Source: Blepharisma stoltei
Lineage: Eukaryota > Ciliophora > Heterotrichea > Heterotrichida > Blepharismidae
DNA: 64,000 nt
Assembly: GCA_914767885.1 (NCBI GenBank)
Contig: CAJZBQ010000021.1
Coordinates: 310,001 to 374,000 of the forward strand
Reading direction: 5' to 3'
Each line of letters starts with the position of its first letter. Within the stretch, counting starts at the first letter, position 1. The translations under genes and the position numbers were made by a program. Of this stretch, positions 53,857 to 63,683 are shown in pieces. The notes below the pieces were generated by a model that had not been told where the DNA came from, searched no databases, and saw only the letters and a program-made list of their open reading frames with translations.

Positions 53857-54976
53857 ATGAACGCAAACACTATCCAAAATCCTAATGATCCAATAACGAA
53901 CCCGCCTCCAGGAGACACTGTGCAGTGCTTAAAATGGGCTCCAACTCCTCAAATGAATTTGCTTTGTGCTGGCTCATGAGATTCAAAGTGTTCGATATGG
54001 GAAATCGACCAAGCGGGTAACAACATCCTAAAAGCTCAAACTTCCCTTACAGAGCCCGTTCTTTCAGTTTCATGAAAAAATGATATTTCATCAGTTTTTG
54101 TAGGAGGCTGCGACAGTCAAGTTCGTATCTGGGACTTAGCAACGAACCAAACCCAAGTAATTGGTACGCATCAGGCTCCTGTTAGGGATGTCTGCTTTAT
54201 TGAACAGATGGGCATTGTGGCTTCTGGAAGCTGGGACTCTAGTGTATGCTTTTGGGATGGAAGACAGCCTAACGCAATACTAAAACTTCCAATGCCTGGA
54301 AGAATTTTTGGTATGAGCATGAGATTCCCTTTATTGGTGTCAATAATTTCAGACAAGCGATATGCTGTGTGGAATTTACAAAGATTCCAACAAGGAAATA
54401 CAAATGCTGAAATGACGTCTGATCCTTCATTAAAATTCCAAATTAGATCAGTTGAATGTTATACTACTTTTATTAATATAATTTTAGAGATAAATAAAAA
54501 TCTCAGGGTGTTAATTTTTTTTTTATTTATTATAAAATAGATATAACGATGCCAAAGGTTTTGCACTTGGACTTATTGAAGGAAGATGCTCTATGAAAAA
54601 AGTCAATTTAGATACTATGAAGGTAGAAAACGATTTTACGTTTAAATGCCACAGAGACAATAACAACGCAAATAGCTTAAATTGTATTGCTTTTAATCAA
54701 GTGTATGGAACGTTTGCAACTGGAGGAAGCGATAATTCATTTATCTATTGGGACAAAATAGCTAAACAAAGACTAAAAAGCTACACAAACCTTTCAGCTC
54801 CTGTCACAGCGATGGATTTCAAAATTGATGGAAGCTTGTTTGCATATGCTCTTGGATATGACTGGCATAAAGGTATTGAAGGAGCTGGGTCTGCACCGAG
54901 CAAAATTTGCTATAGACCTTGTGGAGAGGACTGTAAACCAAAAGGCTATATGGGGCAGCCGTCAGCATTTAAGTAA
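53857..54976 (+). CDS. RAE1: RAE1/GLE2 mRNA export WD40 protein
   Basis: About 345 residues after removing the 82-bp IES 54464-54545. WD40 repeats follow the RAE1 order: NPPPGDTVQCLKWAP, AGSWDSKCSIWEI, VFVGGCDSQVRIWDLA, VASGSWDSSVCFWDGR, YAVWNLQ, then FKCHRDN...NSLNCIAFN and GTFATGGSDNSFIYWDK and the C-terminal YALGYDWHKGIE. Conserved Trp residues encoded by TGA at 53977 and nearby prove the code reassignment. RAE1 docks at the nuclear pore through NUP98 and acts in mRNA export. Confidence 0.95.
54464..54545. other. IES in RAE1 gene, TA-bounded
   Basis: 82 bp with T10 run and stops. Joining at TA gives RSVECY-NDAKGFALGLIEGR, the conserved RAE1 order. Confidence 0.9.
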
Positions 54977-55071
54977 GTTTAGGTAAACATAAATTTTATA
55001 AATTTTTCTTTATAGCTAACTCCTCCACAATAAAAAAAAACAAATTTTATTATTTTGAAAAAAAAATTATA

Positions 55072-55642
55072 ATGAATAACAATTCAGTTCCAGAACCCCC
55101 CTAAAAACAGGCAAGATTGATCTTGAGGTCCTAAACCTTGTCCTCGGCACCTCTCAAGCCTCCTTAGTTTCCAATACTCCTCCAGAAGTTCTTCAAGTCC
55201 TAATGACAGACCTCTACCCAGAAAACCACAATTTTTTTGCTTTTGTCCGTGATTGTGTGATAGCTCTCATCAACAAAGTTGGTACCAGAGAAACCTCAGT
55301 TAAACTAGGTGTCTCAATTCCAGCCCTTGAGCTGATTCTTCAAAGCAGAGAAGAAGCCTACACTCCAAGAACTTATAAAAAAGAAAGGCCAGACCCTGAC
55401 GTAAAATTTGAAAATTTGCTTGAAGAAGTTGAAGGCGAAGAAGATGAAATTAGGATTTTGCCTGACGGAAGAAGGCACTACCCAGCTGGATTCAAGAAAA
55501 AAGTAGTCAACGCTTATATGTCTTCCAAAGACTTCATCGGCACAGCTAAACAGTTTGATATAAGCTCAACTCTATTGCAAAATTGGATTTTCAAAGTTCA
55601 AGACGGAGAAAATTTAAATGATAATCCAGGAAAAAAAAGATA
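55072..55642 (+). CDS. HTH (transposase/Psq-type) protein, probable homopolymer frameshift
   Basis: About 190 residues. ATG 55072 opens MNNNSVPEPP, which hits TAA just after a run of six C; one more C would connect it to the open frame LKTGKIDLEVLNLVLG... ending at 55642. Two helix-turn-helix units are visible: LINKVGTRETSVKLGVSIPALELIL and YPAGFKKKVVNAYMSSKDFIGTAKQFDISSTLLQNWI, the second close to transposase_8/brinker HTH. A nuclear DNA-binding role is likely. If the first ATG is wrong, ATG 55203 is the next in frame. Confidence 0.6.
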
Positions 55643-55686
55643 ATTAATAAAAATTGATTAAAATAGAGTAAGGGGTAATAAAAATT

Positions 55687-57368
55687 ATGAAAGTAGGACA
55701 ACTGAAAAAAGCAGGAAAAAAGTCAGGAAAAAAGAAAGGGAATAGTAAAGGAGCAGGAAGTGAAACAATTCAAATAAATAGAAGAGAAAGTGATAACTCT
55801 CAGAGAGAATATCAAACTATTGAAGGACTTGGGAAAAGAGATATAGAAATTGTAGGATCGTCTAAGAGGGAAGATTCTGAAATGTATAAAACTCTACCGA
55901 ATTATCCAAGTGCATATGAAGGCTCTATAAATACTTATGGTCAAGGCCAAAGTACAGTGTGAAATGGCTTTCCTTCTGGCCCTCATAATTTTCTTAACAT
56001 TGATGAAGATGGACTTCCCGATTTAAATCCAAAGCAGTCTTATTCTGTTGAAATTCTTACAGGCTCTACAGATAGTCTACCAGATTTAATTCCTCCAAAC
56101 TATTCTAGTAATCTTGGCTATACAACTTATAAGACAGGAGGCAATGATATCAGTGTTGCCAATCCTCCAAATTTATCTATATTGTCGAAAAATATTTCAA
56201 ATCCATACACACCAAACCCTGGGCTATTTCAACTGCCTCCTGATGAAATTGATGATCTTCCAGATATTTCAGGAATGGCCTTTAAAGAAGAAAGTAAAAT
56301 TCCTCCAAGTTTATCAGCTTTATCTTTAAAGCGAATTCCTCAGCCAATTGAAAGCACTTCAGCTGTAACAACTCCTCAGAATCCAGCAAACATGGCAATT
56401 AAAAAGGCGCCGTTGGTAAGCAACCCAGTTTCATATAATAGCCCAATCCAGCCACAAACAAAAATAGATGAAGATTTGCCAGATATTTCCAACTTAAATG
56501 GCGGCTATCAGTCAAGCATGCCTATTAAAAAAATATCCCAAAAAATCGAAAACATTTATCCAGAGACTCCAAAAGGTCCTCCTCTTGCTCAAAATAATAA
56601 TTCAGAATGTGATATTAATAGCTATGCCACTTTTTCAATGCCTAAAAATAAGGAAGAGCAATCCTATCCAAATCCTAGTATTCCCATTGCAGATTCTGTT
56701 AAAAAACAAAAACTAAAATGCCTGGTCTGTGGAAAAACTAAAAATACTGGCGCTCTTCCCTGTGGCCACGCGTTTTGCAAAAATTGTTTGCTAAAGCATG
56801 TAGTTGAAAAAACTAAACTTGTTTTATTTACAAAATACGAAGAGAATATAGAAGTCTCATGCATTTCATGCGATTATGTTCTAAATGAAGAGGACATAAA
56901 AAATGGAATAGATTTAAAGGTTTTCACAGCTTATAATAATCGTAGAAATGATAGATTAATATCACAAAGAAATGCAAGAATAATAGAGGATGAAGAAAAC
57001 TATAAAAAATCTATAGAAAATAGCGATGAGCAAGAGTTTTCTGAATGCGGTATTTGTGAAAATATTGTCTATAGAACCTAATTGAATTTAAAAATATTTG
57101 CAAATTGTTATTTTATGCCATAATTTATATAGGAATCAGTGCTACCATAATTTAAAAAATAATATGGGCACAATGACTTAAACGGAGAAAGTTTATACTT
57201 GAAAATATGTATTTTATTCCGAAGGACTGCTGCAATAAGAAAATTTGTGTTATCTGTCAAAGCTATAGTGAAACATATAGTTGTTGCTTGAAATGCCTTA
57301 CAGTTTTAAGCCAAGAAGCTACTTTAAAAGTATGTGAAGTCAGAAAAATTGCAATGCTCAAATTTTAG
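55687..57368 (+). CDS. RING-type zinc-finger protein with disordered N-terminus
   Basis: About 540 residues. A basic start (MKVGQLKKAGKKSGKKKG) and about 330 disordered residues with repeated LPDL/LPDIS motifs precede a RING finger: CLVCGKTKNTGALPCGHAFCKNC...CISCDYVL. Then comes CGICENIVY, a 58-bp TA-bounded IES (57072-57129), and further Cys pairs (CCNKKICVIC, CCLKCL). The frame shifts by one in an A6 run near 57156, perhaps an assembly error, so the last exon is tentative. The string of fingers recalls RBR ligases. Related in layout to the gene at 12488. Confidence 0.6.
57072..57129. other. IES in RING gene, TA-bounded
   Basis: 58 bp. Joining at TA gives CGICENIVYR-NQCYHNLK. Without it the protein ends at 57081. 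Confidence 0.55.
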
Positions 57369-57555
57369 AAAGCAATAAATTATAAATTTCTTATAGATAA
57401 CTATACTTATTTAAACTGCAAAGAATCATAAGATCTTTTAAGTGCATATACCGCAGACTCCAGATCGGCTTTATAAGATATCTTAATGCTTTATATATTT
57501 AGTTATAACATAAATTTTTTTAAACTGAATACAGCAGGAATTAAAGATTTTTATG

Positions 57556-57792
57556 TTAAAATAGTAAGCATATGCTGCAATGTGCTTTACCAATAGGTGG
57601 TGAAATTCGTTTTATAATTTCTGTGTGTCCTTGGTATTCTGCATGAGAAAAATTAATAACAGAATAAAGAGAGACTTCTACATAACTTTGGTTCACTTTT
57701 AATAAATCTTCTGAACTTTCATTGGAAATAGAGATAATACTTGCGAATGACTCTTCGTCTGTTTCTTCACTCTTGTGCTGCTTAAGAAGCAT
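57556..57792 (-). CDS. Small hypothetical protein
   Basis: 78 residues (MLLKQHKSEETDEESFASI...HCSICLLF). The N-terminus is acidic and Ser-rich, the C-terminus hydrophobic with CSIC. No family, no UGA codon and no conserved context, so the coding call rests on composition only. Confidence 0.35.
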   Translation of the reverse strand: MLLKQHKSEETDEESFASIISISNESSEDLLKVNQSYVEVSLYSVINFSHAEYQGHTEIIKRISPPIGKAHCSICLLF

Positions 57793-58312
57793 TATATTAT
57801 AATATTTAAATGGTTAGGCAAATTATAAAAATGAAGCGAAAAAATTCTAATCCTAAAAAGAGTATCATCAATAAACTTTTATTCTGGCTTAGATTTTTAT
57901 GCCGGTATTTATTTATAATTTTGATGTGAAATAAGTAAAAAGTAAGTAAAAGAATTAAACATAATTTTTTATTATATTTAAGATTATTAAACAGCCAGTT
58001 TACAGAGTTTGTCATGTTTAAAACGTTTTCGAATACTGAATAGCTAATCCAAATAATAATTAAATTTGCCTTAATACTTGTGGTATGAAACAGATAAGCA
58101 TTTTTTTAAAATTGAAGTAATTAATAATTTATTTTCCTAATTCCATAAAATTTATATGGCCAATTTTATCTTCAATAAGCACAAAGTATAATTAATTTTA
58201 GTTATAAAATATCATAAAAATTTAATCAAATAGCATTTTCATTCATTTATATGAAAGTTTCATTAACAACAAAATTGCTCAATAATTTCAACTAATAATA
58301 ACTTGCTTCAAC
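57793..58312. other. Intergenic, nothing recognised
   Basis: 520 bp of AT-rich DNA upstream of the R2R3-MYB gene. No element ends, RNA gene or exon is visible. Confidence 0.45.
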
Positions 58313-59994
58313 ATGTCACACTACGATAGAAACTCCTGGAGTCCTGAAGTATTTTCCAAATAGGCTGATGAAGCTATCAAATCTCTCGTTGAAGAACTTG
58401 GCCTTAAAAAATGAACGAAAATTGCACGAATTCTTGAAGAAAAGCACGGTATCGAAGGAAGGTAAAATTCATATAGAACAGGGAAACAATGCAGAGAAAG
58501 ATGATTTAATCACTTACTATTCCTATTAATAATCAAATTCTTGCTTATTCTCAGGAAGTTTTGCACAAATTTTCAAATAGTTAAATTTTATATAAACAGA
58601 TCTAAATTTGCATATCATCGAGGATCATGCTAAAAATTGCATTTTTTACTTTCAAATAAGCAATTTTCGATATATTTTATAAATTTACTATTTGAAAATA
58701 CCTTGTAAAAATCACCCACCAATAGGAAGAAATTTTTTATTACTGGGGGGAGCTAGACCCCAACATAAAAAATGACCAATGAAGCGTCGAGGAAGAAAAA
58801 ATCCTCTTTGAATGCCAGCAGAAATACGGAAACTGCTGGTCTAAGATGACAGATCATTTGCCAGGGAGAACTGACAATGCAATTAAAAATTATTTTTATA
58901 GCACCGTTAGAAGAAATTTAAGGAGATATAACAAAAGAGTTCCTTCTAGTGAACAAATACATGGGAGTGTGCAGGAGTTAATAAAAGACCCAGAAATTTT
59001 GAAATTATTAAGCGTCCATTCTGAAAGAAAAAGGACTAAAGAAGAAAAGGAGTTAGAGAAATTAGCCAGGGCTGAATGCTTAAAAAGAGAAGATTCATTG
59101 AAAAAATCAAATAGTTTGAAGAGATCTGATAGCTTAAAACACTCTGACAGCTTAAAGCGGTCTGATAGCTTGAAGCGGTCCGACAGTCTGAAACGTTCTG
59201 ACAGTCTAAAACGCTCTGATTCTCTGAAAAGCTTAAAAAGGACTGATAGCTTGAAGAAAAACTCATATCGAGGAGAAAAAGACGATTCTGAAAGCTCTGA
59301 TACAAAAAATAGCATTATATATAGAGATGCGAATCCGAAAAAAGGAAATCCGTCAATTATTGTATCTCAACCCATAACACGATCACACCAGAAAAAAATC
59401 GAGCAGCAAGAAATTGAGCCGGCAAGTTTATTGCATAATATTTCTCAAGGCTCGCCATCTCATGAAATTTACGATCCAGCAAAACCATTTGATCCTATTA
59501 AAGGTTTTTCTCCAGTATCAAAAGAGGCACAAGGAAGTTTAAGCCTAAATTATCTAGACCCAGTAGATCCTCAAGGGCAAGACCCATTTTTTACTGAAGG
59601 CTTTGGGTATCATAAGTCTGATTCTGTAAACAGTATTGGAAAAGGTGACTACTTACCGTTTTTAAGCCAAGACCTTCCTTTCAATAGAAATTTTCGGCTT
59701 CCATCTATGGATGGAGATAATGGATCTCAGCCTGAAGGGTTTAGATTTATGAAAATACCGTCACTTGGTGATGATTATATGTTTCAGCCAGAAAACTTCA
59801 AATATATGAAAATCCCATCTATGGGAGAAGAAAGTAATTTTAATCCTGAAGGCTTTAAATTGATGAAAATTCCGTCTATAGGCGAAGAAAGCAATTTTTC
59901 AATGGTGAAACTGCCATCTTTGAGCCTTGGGGATTGTGAGCTGCCGCCTTTCCAGCCAAATGATACCTTCCAACATATAAATCAAAATCAATAA
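58313..59994 (+). CDS. R2R3-MYB transcription factor with KRSDSL repeats
   Basis: About 470 residues. Two 15-nt introns (58349-58363, 58461-58475) and a TA-bounded IES (58517-58755) are removed. The result has MYB R2 (SWSPE-ADEAIKSLVEELG...KKWTKIARILEEKHG...GKQCRERWFNHLDP) and R3 (WSVEEEKILFECQQKYGNCWSKMTDHLPGRTDNAIKNYF). A DNA-binding regulator. After it come about ten KRSDSL-type hexapeptides and four MKIPS-containing repeats near the C-terminus. The Ser-rich repeats look like phosphorylation targets. Confidence 0.88.
58517..58755. other. IES in R2R3-MYB gene, TA-bounded
   Basis: 239 bp, ending ...TTACTGGGGGGAG before CTA. Joining at TA gives RERWFNHL-DPNIKNDQWS, the canonical R2/R3 linker. 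The GGGGGGAG end resembles the MITE termini, but the left end does not. Confidence 0.8.
59083..59250 (+). repeat. 18-bp coding minisatellite (KRSDSL hexapeptides)
   Basis: Roughly ten copies of an 18-nt unit encoding LKRSDS or close variants. Synonymous drift between units (agc, agt, tct for Ser) shows the repeat is kept at the protein level. Confidence 0.85.
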
Positions 59995-60381
59995 AAGCAT
60001 AATGATGCGAATTTTTATTATGTCAATAAATTGAATAGCTTACTGGGAATAATATAGTTTTCTAATAATCATGAAGTAATTCATAAGCTTGATATAAGTT
60101 TTCTTCACATTTTTTTATTTTTAAAGCTTTATTTAATTTGGTGCTCTAATTCAAGAAATCATTTTTTCAAAGATGAGAAAAAATAGTAACAGATATTTTC
60201 ATAGTTGTAAGGTCTGGCACATATATTGTATTTTCTTAGTTCAATAGTAAAATTTTCCATTTCAAAATTGCAATTGATGATATCTTTTGCCCAAATAGCA
60301 AGCTAATAATATATATTTTTGATTTATTACATAAATAAAATTCTACTATAAAAGATTTTTATTTACAAAATTTGTGATAAA
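59995..60381. other. Intergenic, nothing recognised
   Basis: 387 bp of AT-rich DNA between two plus-strand genes, with no visible exon or element. Confidence 0.45.
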
Positions 60382-60852
60382 ATGGAAGAAACTACAATCT
60401 ATTTTTATCACAAACCTACAGAAAAAGCAAAACCAGAAGACCTTTATTTAGGGAATTTTTATCCTTCTCCTATGACAGTCCATGGTATATCTTACCCTAC
60501 AGTTGAGCATTATTACCATTCTCAAAAATTTAGTGACCCTGAAATAATTGAGAGAATCCGCTCAGCTCCAACCCCTAAAATGGCTGAACGAATTGCATCT
60601 GAATATGAATGGAATACGGAAGAATGGGAAGAGATTAAAGAAAATGTCATGAGATTTGGGATTTTTTCGAAATTCAAGCAGAATCCAGAACTTAAAGAAA
60701 AACTTTTAGCAACAGGGACTGCTAAGCTAGTTGAAGACAATCATAAAGACGCTTTTTGGGGAGGGTCAATAGAAGGAAGTGAAAACAAAATGGGGAAATT
60801 ATTAATGGATCTTAGAGAGCAATTGAAAAAAGCTGCTGAAGATTTACAATAA
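60382..60852 (+). CDS. NADAR (YbiA-like) N-glycosidase domain protein
   Basis: 156 residues, the full length of the family. Family motifs: LYLGNFYPSPMTVHG, YPTVEHYYHSQKF (the VEHxxQxxKF core), RFGIFSKFKQNPELKEKLLATG and the C-terminal HKDAFWGGSIEGSENKMGKLLMDLR, matching DxxWGxG...GxNxLGxxLMxxR. NADAR proteins cleave N-glycosidic bonds, either in riboflavin intermediates or in ADP-ribosylated guanine. No intron or IES. Confidence 0.9.
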   Translation: MEETTIYFYHKPTEKAKPEDLYLGNFYPSPMTVHGISYPTVEHYYHSQKFSDPEIIERIRSAPTPKMAERIASEYEWNTEEWEEIKENVMRFGIFSKFKQNPELKEKLLATGTAKLVEDNHKDAFWGGSIEGSENKMGKLLMDLREQLKKAAEDLQ

Positions 60853-60958
60853 TTTATCTTATTATACTTATCACAGTGATTACATAAGTGCGCATTGGCA
60901 TGCATTAAGCCACTCTGGGCCTTTTCCTAAACAGCTGCTGTGTTTAGTTTCTTCTTTA

Positions 60959-61256
60959 CTCCCCCCTCAGTGGGCGAAAAAAAAAATTTGGTTAGCTACG
61001 GTTTTAAAAAATTTTAGTTTTGAAATTTAAAACAATCCCAATTCACAAAAATTTGAGGCGCAAATATTTTACATTTATGTTTTAAAAGGCAATTTGTTCA
61101 AAATTAAACAGAATTAGCTAGAGATTTTCATTATACAATTATCATATATCAAATTTTTTTCTATTAAAAAAATTTTTTTTTGCTCACAGAAGGTGTGCTT
61201 TAAGCAAAAAAATCGTAATTTTTGTGTTAGTTTTGTTCGCTCATGGAGGGAGGAGG
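60959..61256 (+). mobile_element. MITE family I copy (eroded)
   Basis: 298 bp; TTA at 60956-60958 on the left, TAG on the right where TTA is expected, so one duplication has mutated. The left hairpin is largely lost (CTCCCCCCTCAGTGGGCGAA); the right motif is TTCGCTCATGGAGGGAGG. It lies between NADAR and the next gene's stop. Confidence 0.75.
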
Positions 61257-61313
61257 TAGTATCATTATTTACTTCTCTTTTATTATAATCTATTAAATTA
61301 AATTAATTTTTTT

Positions 61314-62705
61314 TTATGGCAATGGAACTATATAATTTTTCCTGAAAATTGCCACCAAATTTAGTCACTTCAATATAAAGATTTCTTCCAATCTTTTTTC
61401 AACCTCCCCATGCCTCTTTTCTTCAGTTTCTGTTATCGTTGAAATTGACATATTTACTTTTCTTTCACTAAAACTGTCATGCAGTTCCATTTGAAGCCAA
61501 AGTTTTTGAACCTGTATAGCCCCTACCCCTATATAGATTCTTTATCGAGTAAAATGTAATAGATAGTTGAAAGACCAAGACAGACTTTCTCAAACTGATG
61601 GAATGGATCTCTATACCAGCAAAGTGTGAAAAAAGTTGGCAAGCAAACGTGCCAATTTTTAAAATGGCTTTATTATTAAATTATTTTTTAAATATAAGAA
61701 ACCCTTTTAGACTGGAATATTAATATCTTACCTCTTTTTTTCTGTAGAATTTAGGTTCAAGCAAGTAAATTAGGTTAAATTAATTGTGCATAATTATGAT
61801 AAAAGGGCATTCTTTTTAAGAAGCCTCTAATAGTATTTCCATATTTATATTTATATAAAATAATCTCGTATAAATAACTTTCAAAACGAAGAAATGAATT
61901 AAAAACTTTGAGCAATTGATTATCAGTCAAGTTGCCTTTTTTCGAAGATAGATATTAAATAAACAATGCCAAATCAATTTCAATTTGCTAAAGAGCACCA
62001 TATGAGCCATTAAGAACCTCATAAAGAGCAATCAGCATTCAATACAAACTTTGGCTTTGATAGCCAAACTGATCATAATCAAATTTGCATTATTATTTAA
62101 AAATCTATTTCTTGTTTGGATTAAATTGTATAGTAAAAAATTTATCAACGTCAGTCTTAAATTTAAAAATAATTTTAATAATAAAGCCATTTTAAAAATT
62201 ATCACGTTTGCTTGCCAACTTTTTCACACTTTGCAATCATTTTTGACATTCCACCTTTTAACGCTTCCTGATATAGAGGTCCATCCCGTCCCTTTGAGAG
62301 TCTGTCTTAGTCTTTCAACTATCTATTACATTTTGTTCGATAAAGAAGTCTATATAGGGGTATGGGCTATATTAGTTCAAAAGCTTGGTTTATTTGGTTT
62401 TCATTTTCATCAATAGTGAACCAATTTATACGCCTCTTCAGCTCTTTCGAAATTTCATCACGGTTCATTCCATAGTAAAAGGATTTAATTATTTCAGAAT
62501 TTTCTTGTTCAAATTCGATTTTTCTAGCTGATTTGTTAGTTCTTGATAAAATATCTTTATTTTTCTTTATCGTATGGTTTCTCATAATGTCGGATAAATA
62601 AGAAAGCATGATCTTTCGGTCTGATTGGCTCAGGTTTTCTGAAATGCAGCCCATTACTTCTTCTACAGATTTATTTAGGTCTTCTTGGGATATATCGTTG
62701 ATCAT
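61314..62705 (-). CDS. Hypothetical helical protein split by a foldback element
   Basis: About 177 residues: ATG 62705 (MINDISQEDLNKSVEEVMG), then the 858-bp insertion 61517-62374, then the rest to the stop at 61314. Joining at TA gives INQAFEL-QVQKLWLQMELHDSFSERK in frame. Charged helices (KRRINWFTIDENENQ; EEKRHGEVEKRLEEIF) suggest a coiled coil. No family recognised. The ATG overlaps the stop of the upstream reading frame by one base (TAATG). Confidence 0.6.
61517..62374. mobile_element. 858-bp foldback element with ~200-bp inverted repeats, acting as an IES
   Basis: TA at 61515-61516 and 62373-62374. The terminal inverted repeats start TATAGCCC-TACCCCTATA and run about 200 bp each, including TAATAGATAGTTGAAAGAC, AGACAGACT and GTTGGCAAGCAAACGTG in the same order. 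The right arm has an extra ~35-bp piece. The middle is about 370 bp with no transposase; a short frame at 61966-62100 is broken by one TAA. Removal restores the host gene frame. Confidence 0.85.
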
Positions 62706-62706
62706 T

Positions 62707-63302
62707 AATTATACTGATAAGAGAAGACCGCTGCAGATCACCGAAGGCCCTTATCCACTTTCATAAAGATCTCTCTGCTTACTCACCAATTATCGCACTC
62801 TTTATACTGTGTCCTTCTCGACAAGAGCCTTCGCTCGCTCTATGGAAGATAGAAGGTTTTTTGTCACTATGCGCGCCAATAGGGTTCAATTCCATAGAAA
62901 ATTCAAAGATCAAGTTTTATGGTCGATCATTAACGAAAATGGAAACTCAAAGCCCAGAACACAATGTCTAATCGCCCTAAGCAAGTAGCACTCATCAGCT
63001 GTCACTTCCATTCCAAGGTCTCTTGCCACCTAAGGCATTCGTCATATGGGCTAGAGGTCTGTCGATTCTAGCTGCCATTTTAATGTATATTCTTGGGTTT
63101 TGTCAAAAACCAAGTATTCCGAGAAACTTGTATGATCTGATCTCACAAAAGTTACCTTGATTTCTTCCCAAGAAGGGTTAGACGATTTAGATTTGGTGAT
63201 ATCAAAAATAAAACATTGGTCAATCTCAGTATCTTGAGATTCCAGCTTTGTAGATAGGGCTAGATTATCGTTCGGCTTGAGTTCTTTTGAAATTCTTAAC
63301 AT
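62707..63302 (-). pseudogene. Possible gene or gene remnant with two in-frame stops
   Basis: The frame opens at ATG 63302 (MLRISKELKPNDNLALS) and runs to KWQLESTDL near 63056, then meets TAG, and a second TAG 21 nt on. After these it stays open as VARDLGMEVTADECYLLRAI...LLSSIERAKALVEKDT, which loosely resembles the LGMxxxxDxxLLxIA segment next to WW domains in CEP164-like proteins. It then meets TAA near 62806. No GT...AG intron or TA join explains the stops. GC content is above the local level. Could be a broken gene, missed IESs or partly a retroposon. Confidence 0.35.
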
Positions 63303-63362
63303 CTGATAGGGTGTTATTATTATATTATAAGATTGAAAGTCAAATTATGAAATTATTATTTA

Positions 63363-63680
63363 CTCCCCCCCTCCGTAAGTGAACAAAAACATTAGAAAAA
63401 TCGCTATTTTTTGCCCAAAAACCAACCCTCCGTGAGTGTGAGTGAACAAAAATTTTTTATGGAAAAAAATTTTATATATAAGTGATAATTAGTATAATGA
63501 AATCTAGAGCTAATTCTGTTTAATTTTAAACAAATTGCTTTTTAAAACATAGATTTTATAAATTAAATTAATATTTGCTTTCCAATTTTTGCGAATTAGG
63601 ATTTTTTTAAATTTCGAAAAAAAAATTAACCCCCTCCGTGAGTGAACAAAACTTTTTTGTTCACTCATGGAGGGGGGGAG
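63363..63680 (-). mobile_element. MITE family I copy
   Basis: 318 bp; TTA on the left (63360-63362), CTA on the right (63681-63683). Spaced motifs lie at the left, hairpin CCTCCGTGAGTGAAC / GTTCACTCATGGAGG at the right, so it is reversed relative to the 2422 copy. It is upstream of the gene remnant at 62707-63302. Confidence 0.85.
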
Positions 63681-63683
63681 CTA

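Noticed and set aside
53857-54976. Reading TGA as stop, making RAE1 and many genes look like pseudogenes
   Set aside because: The TGA codons fall at conserved Trp positions in WD40, MYB and importin repeats, so UGA is Trp here.
57806-58015. 69-codon minus-strand hydrophobic frame
   Set aside because: Low-complexity AT-rich sequence with no homology, no TGA-Trp and no context; likely chance.
58896-59315. Minus-strand frames across the KRSDSL repeat
   Set aside because: They are shadows of the 18-bp repeat; the plus strand continues a MYB protein with conserved introns.
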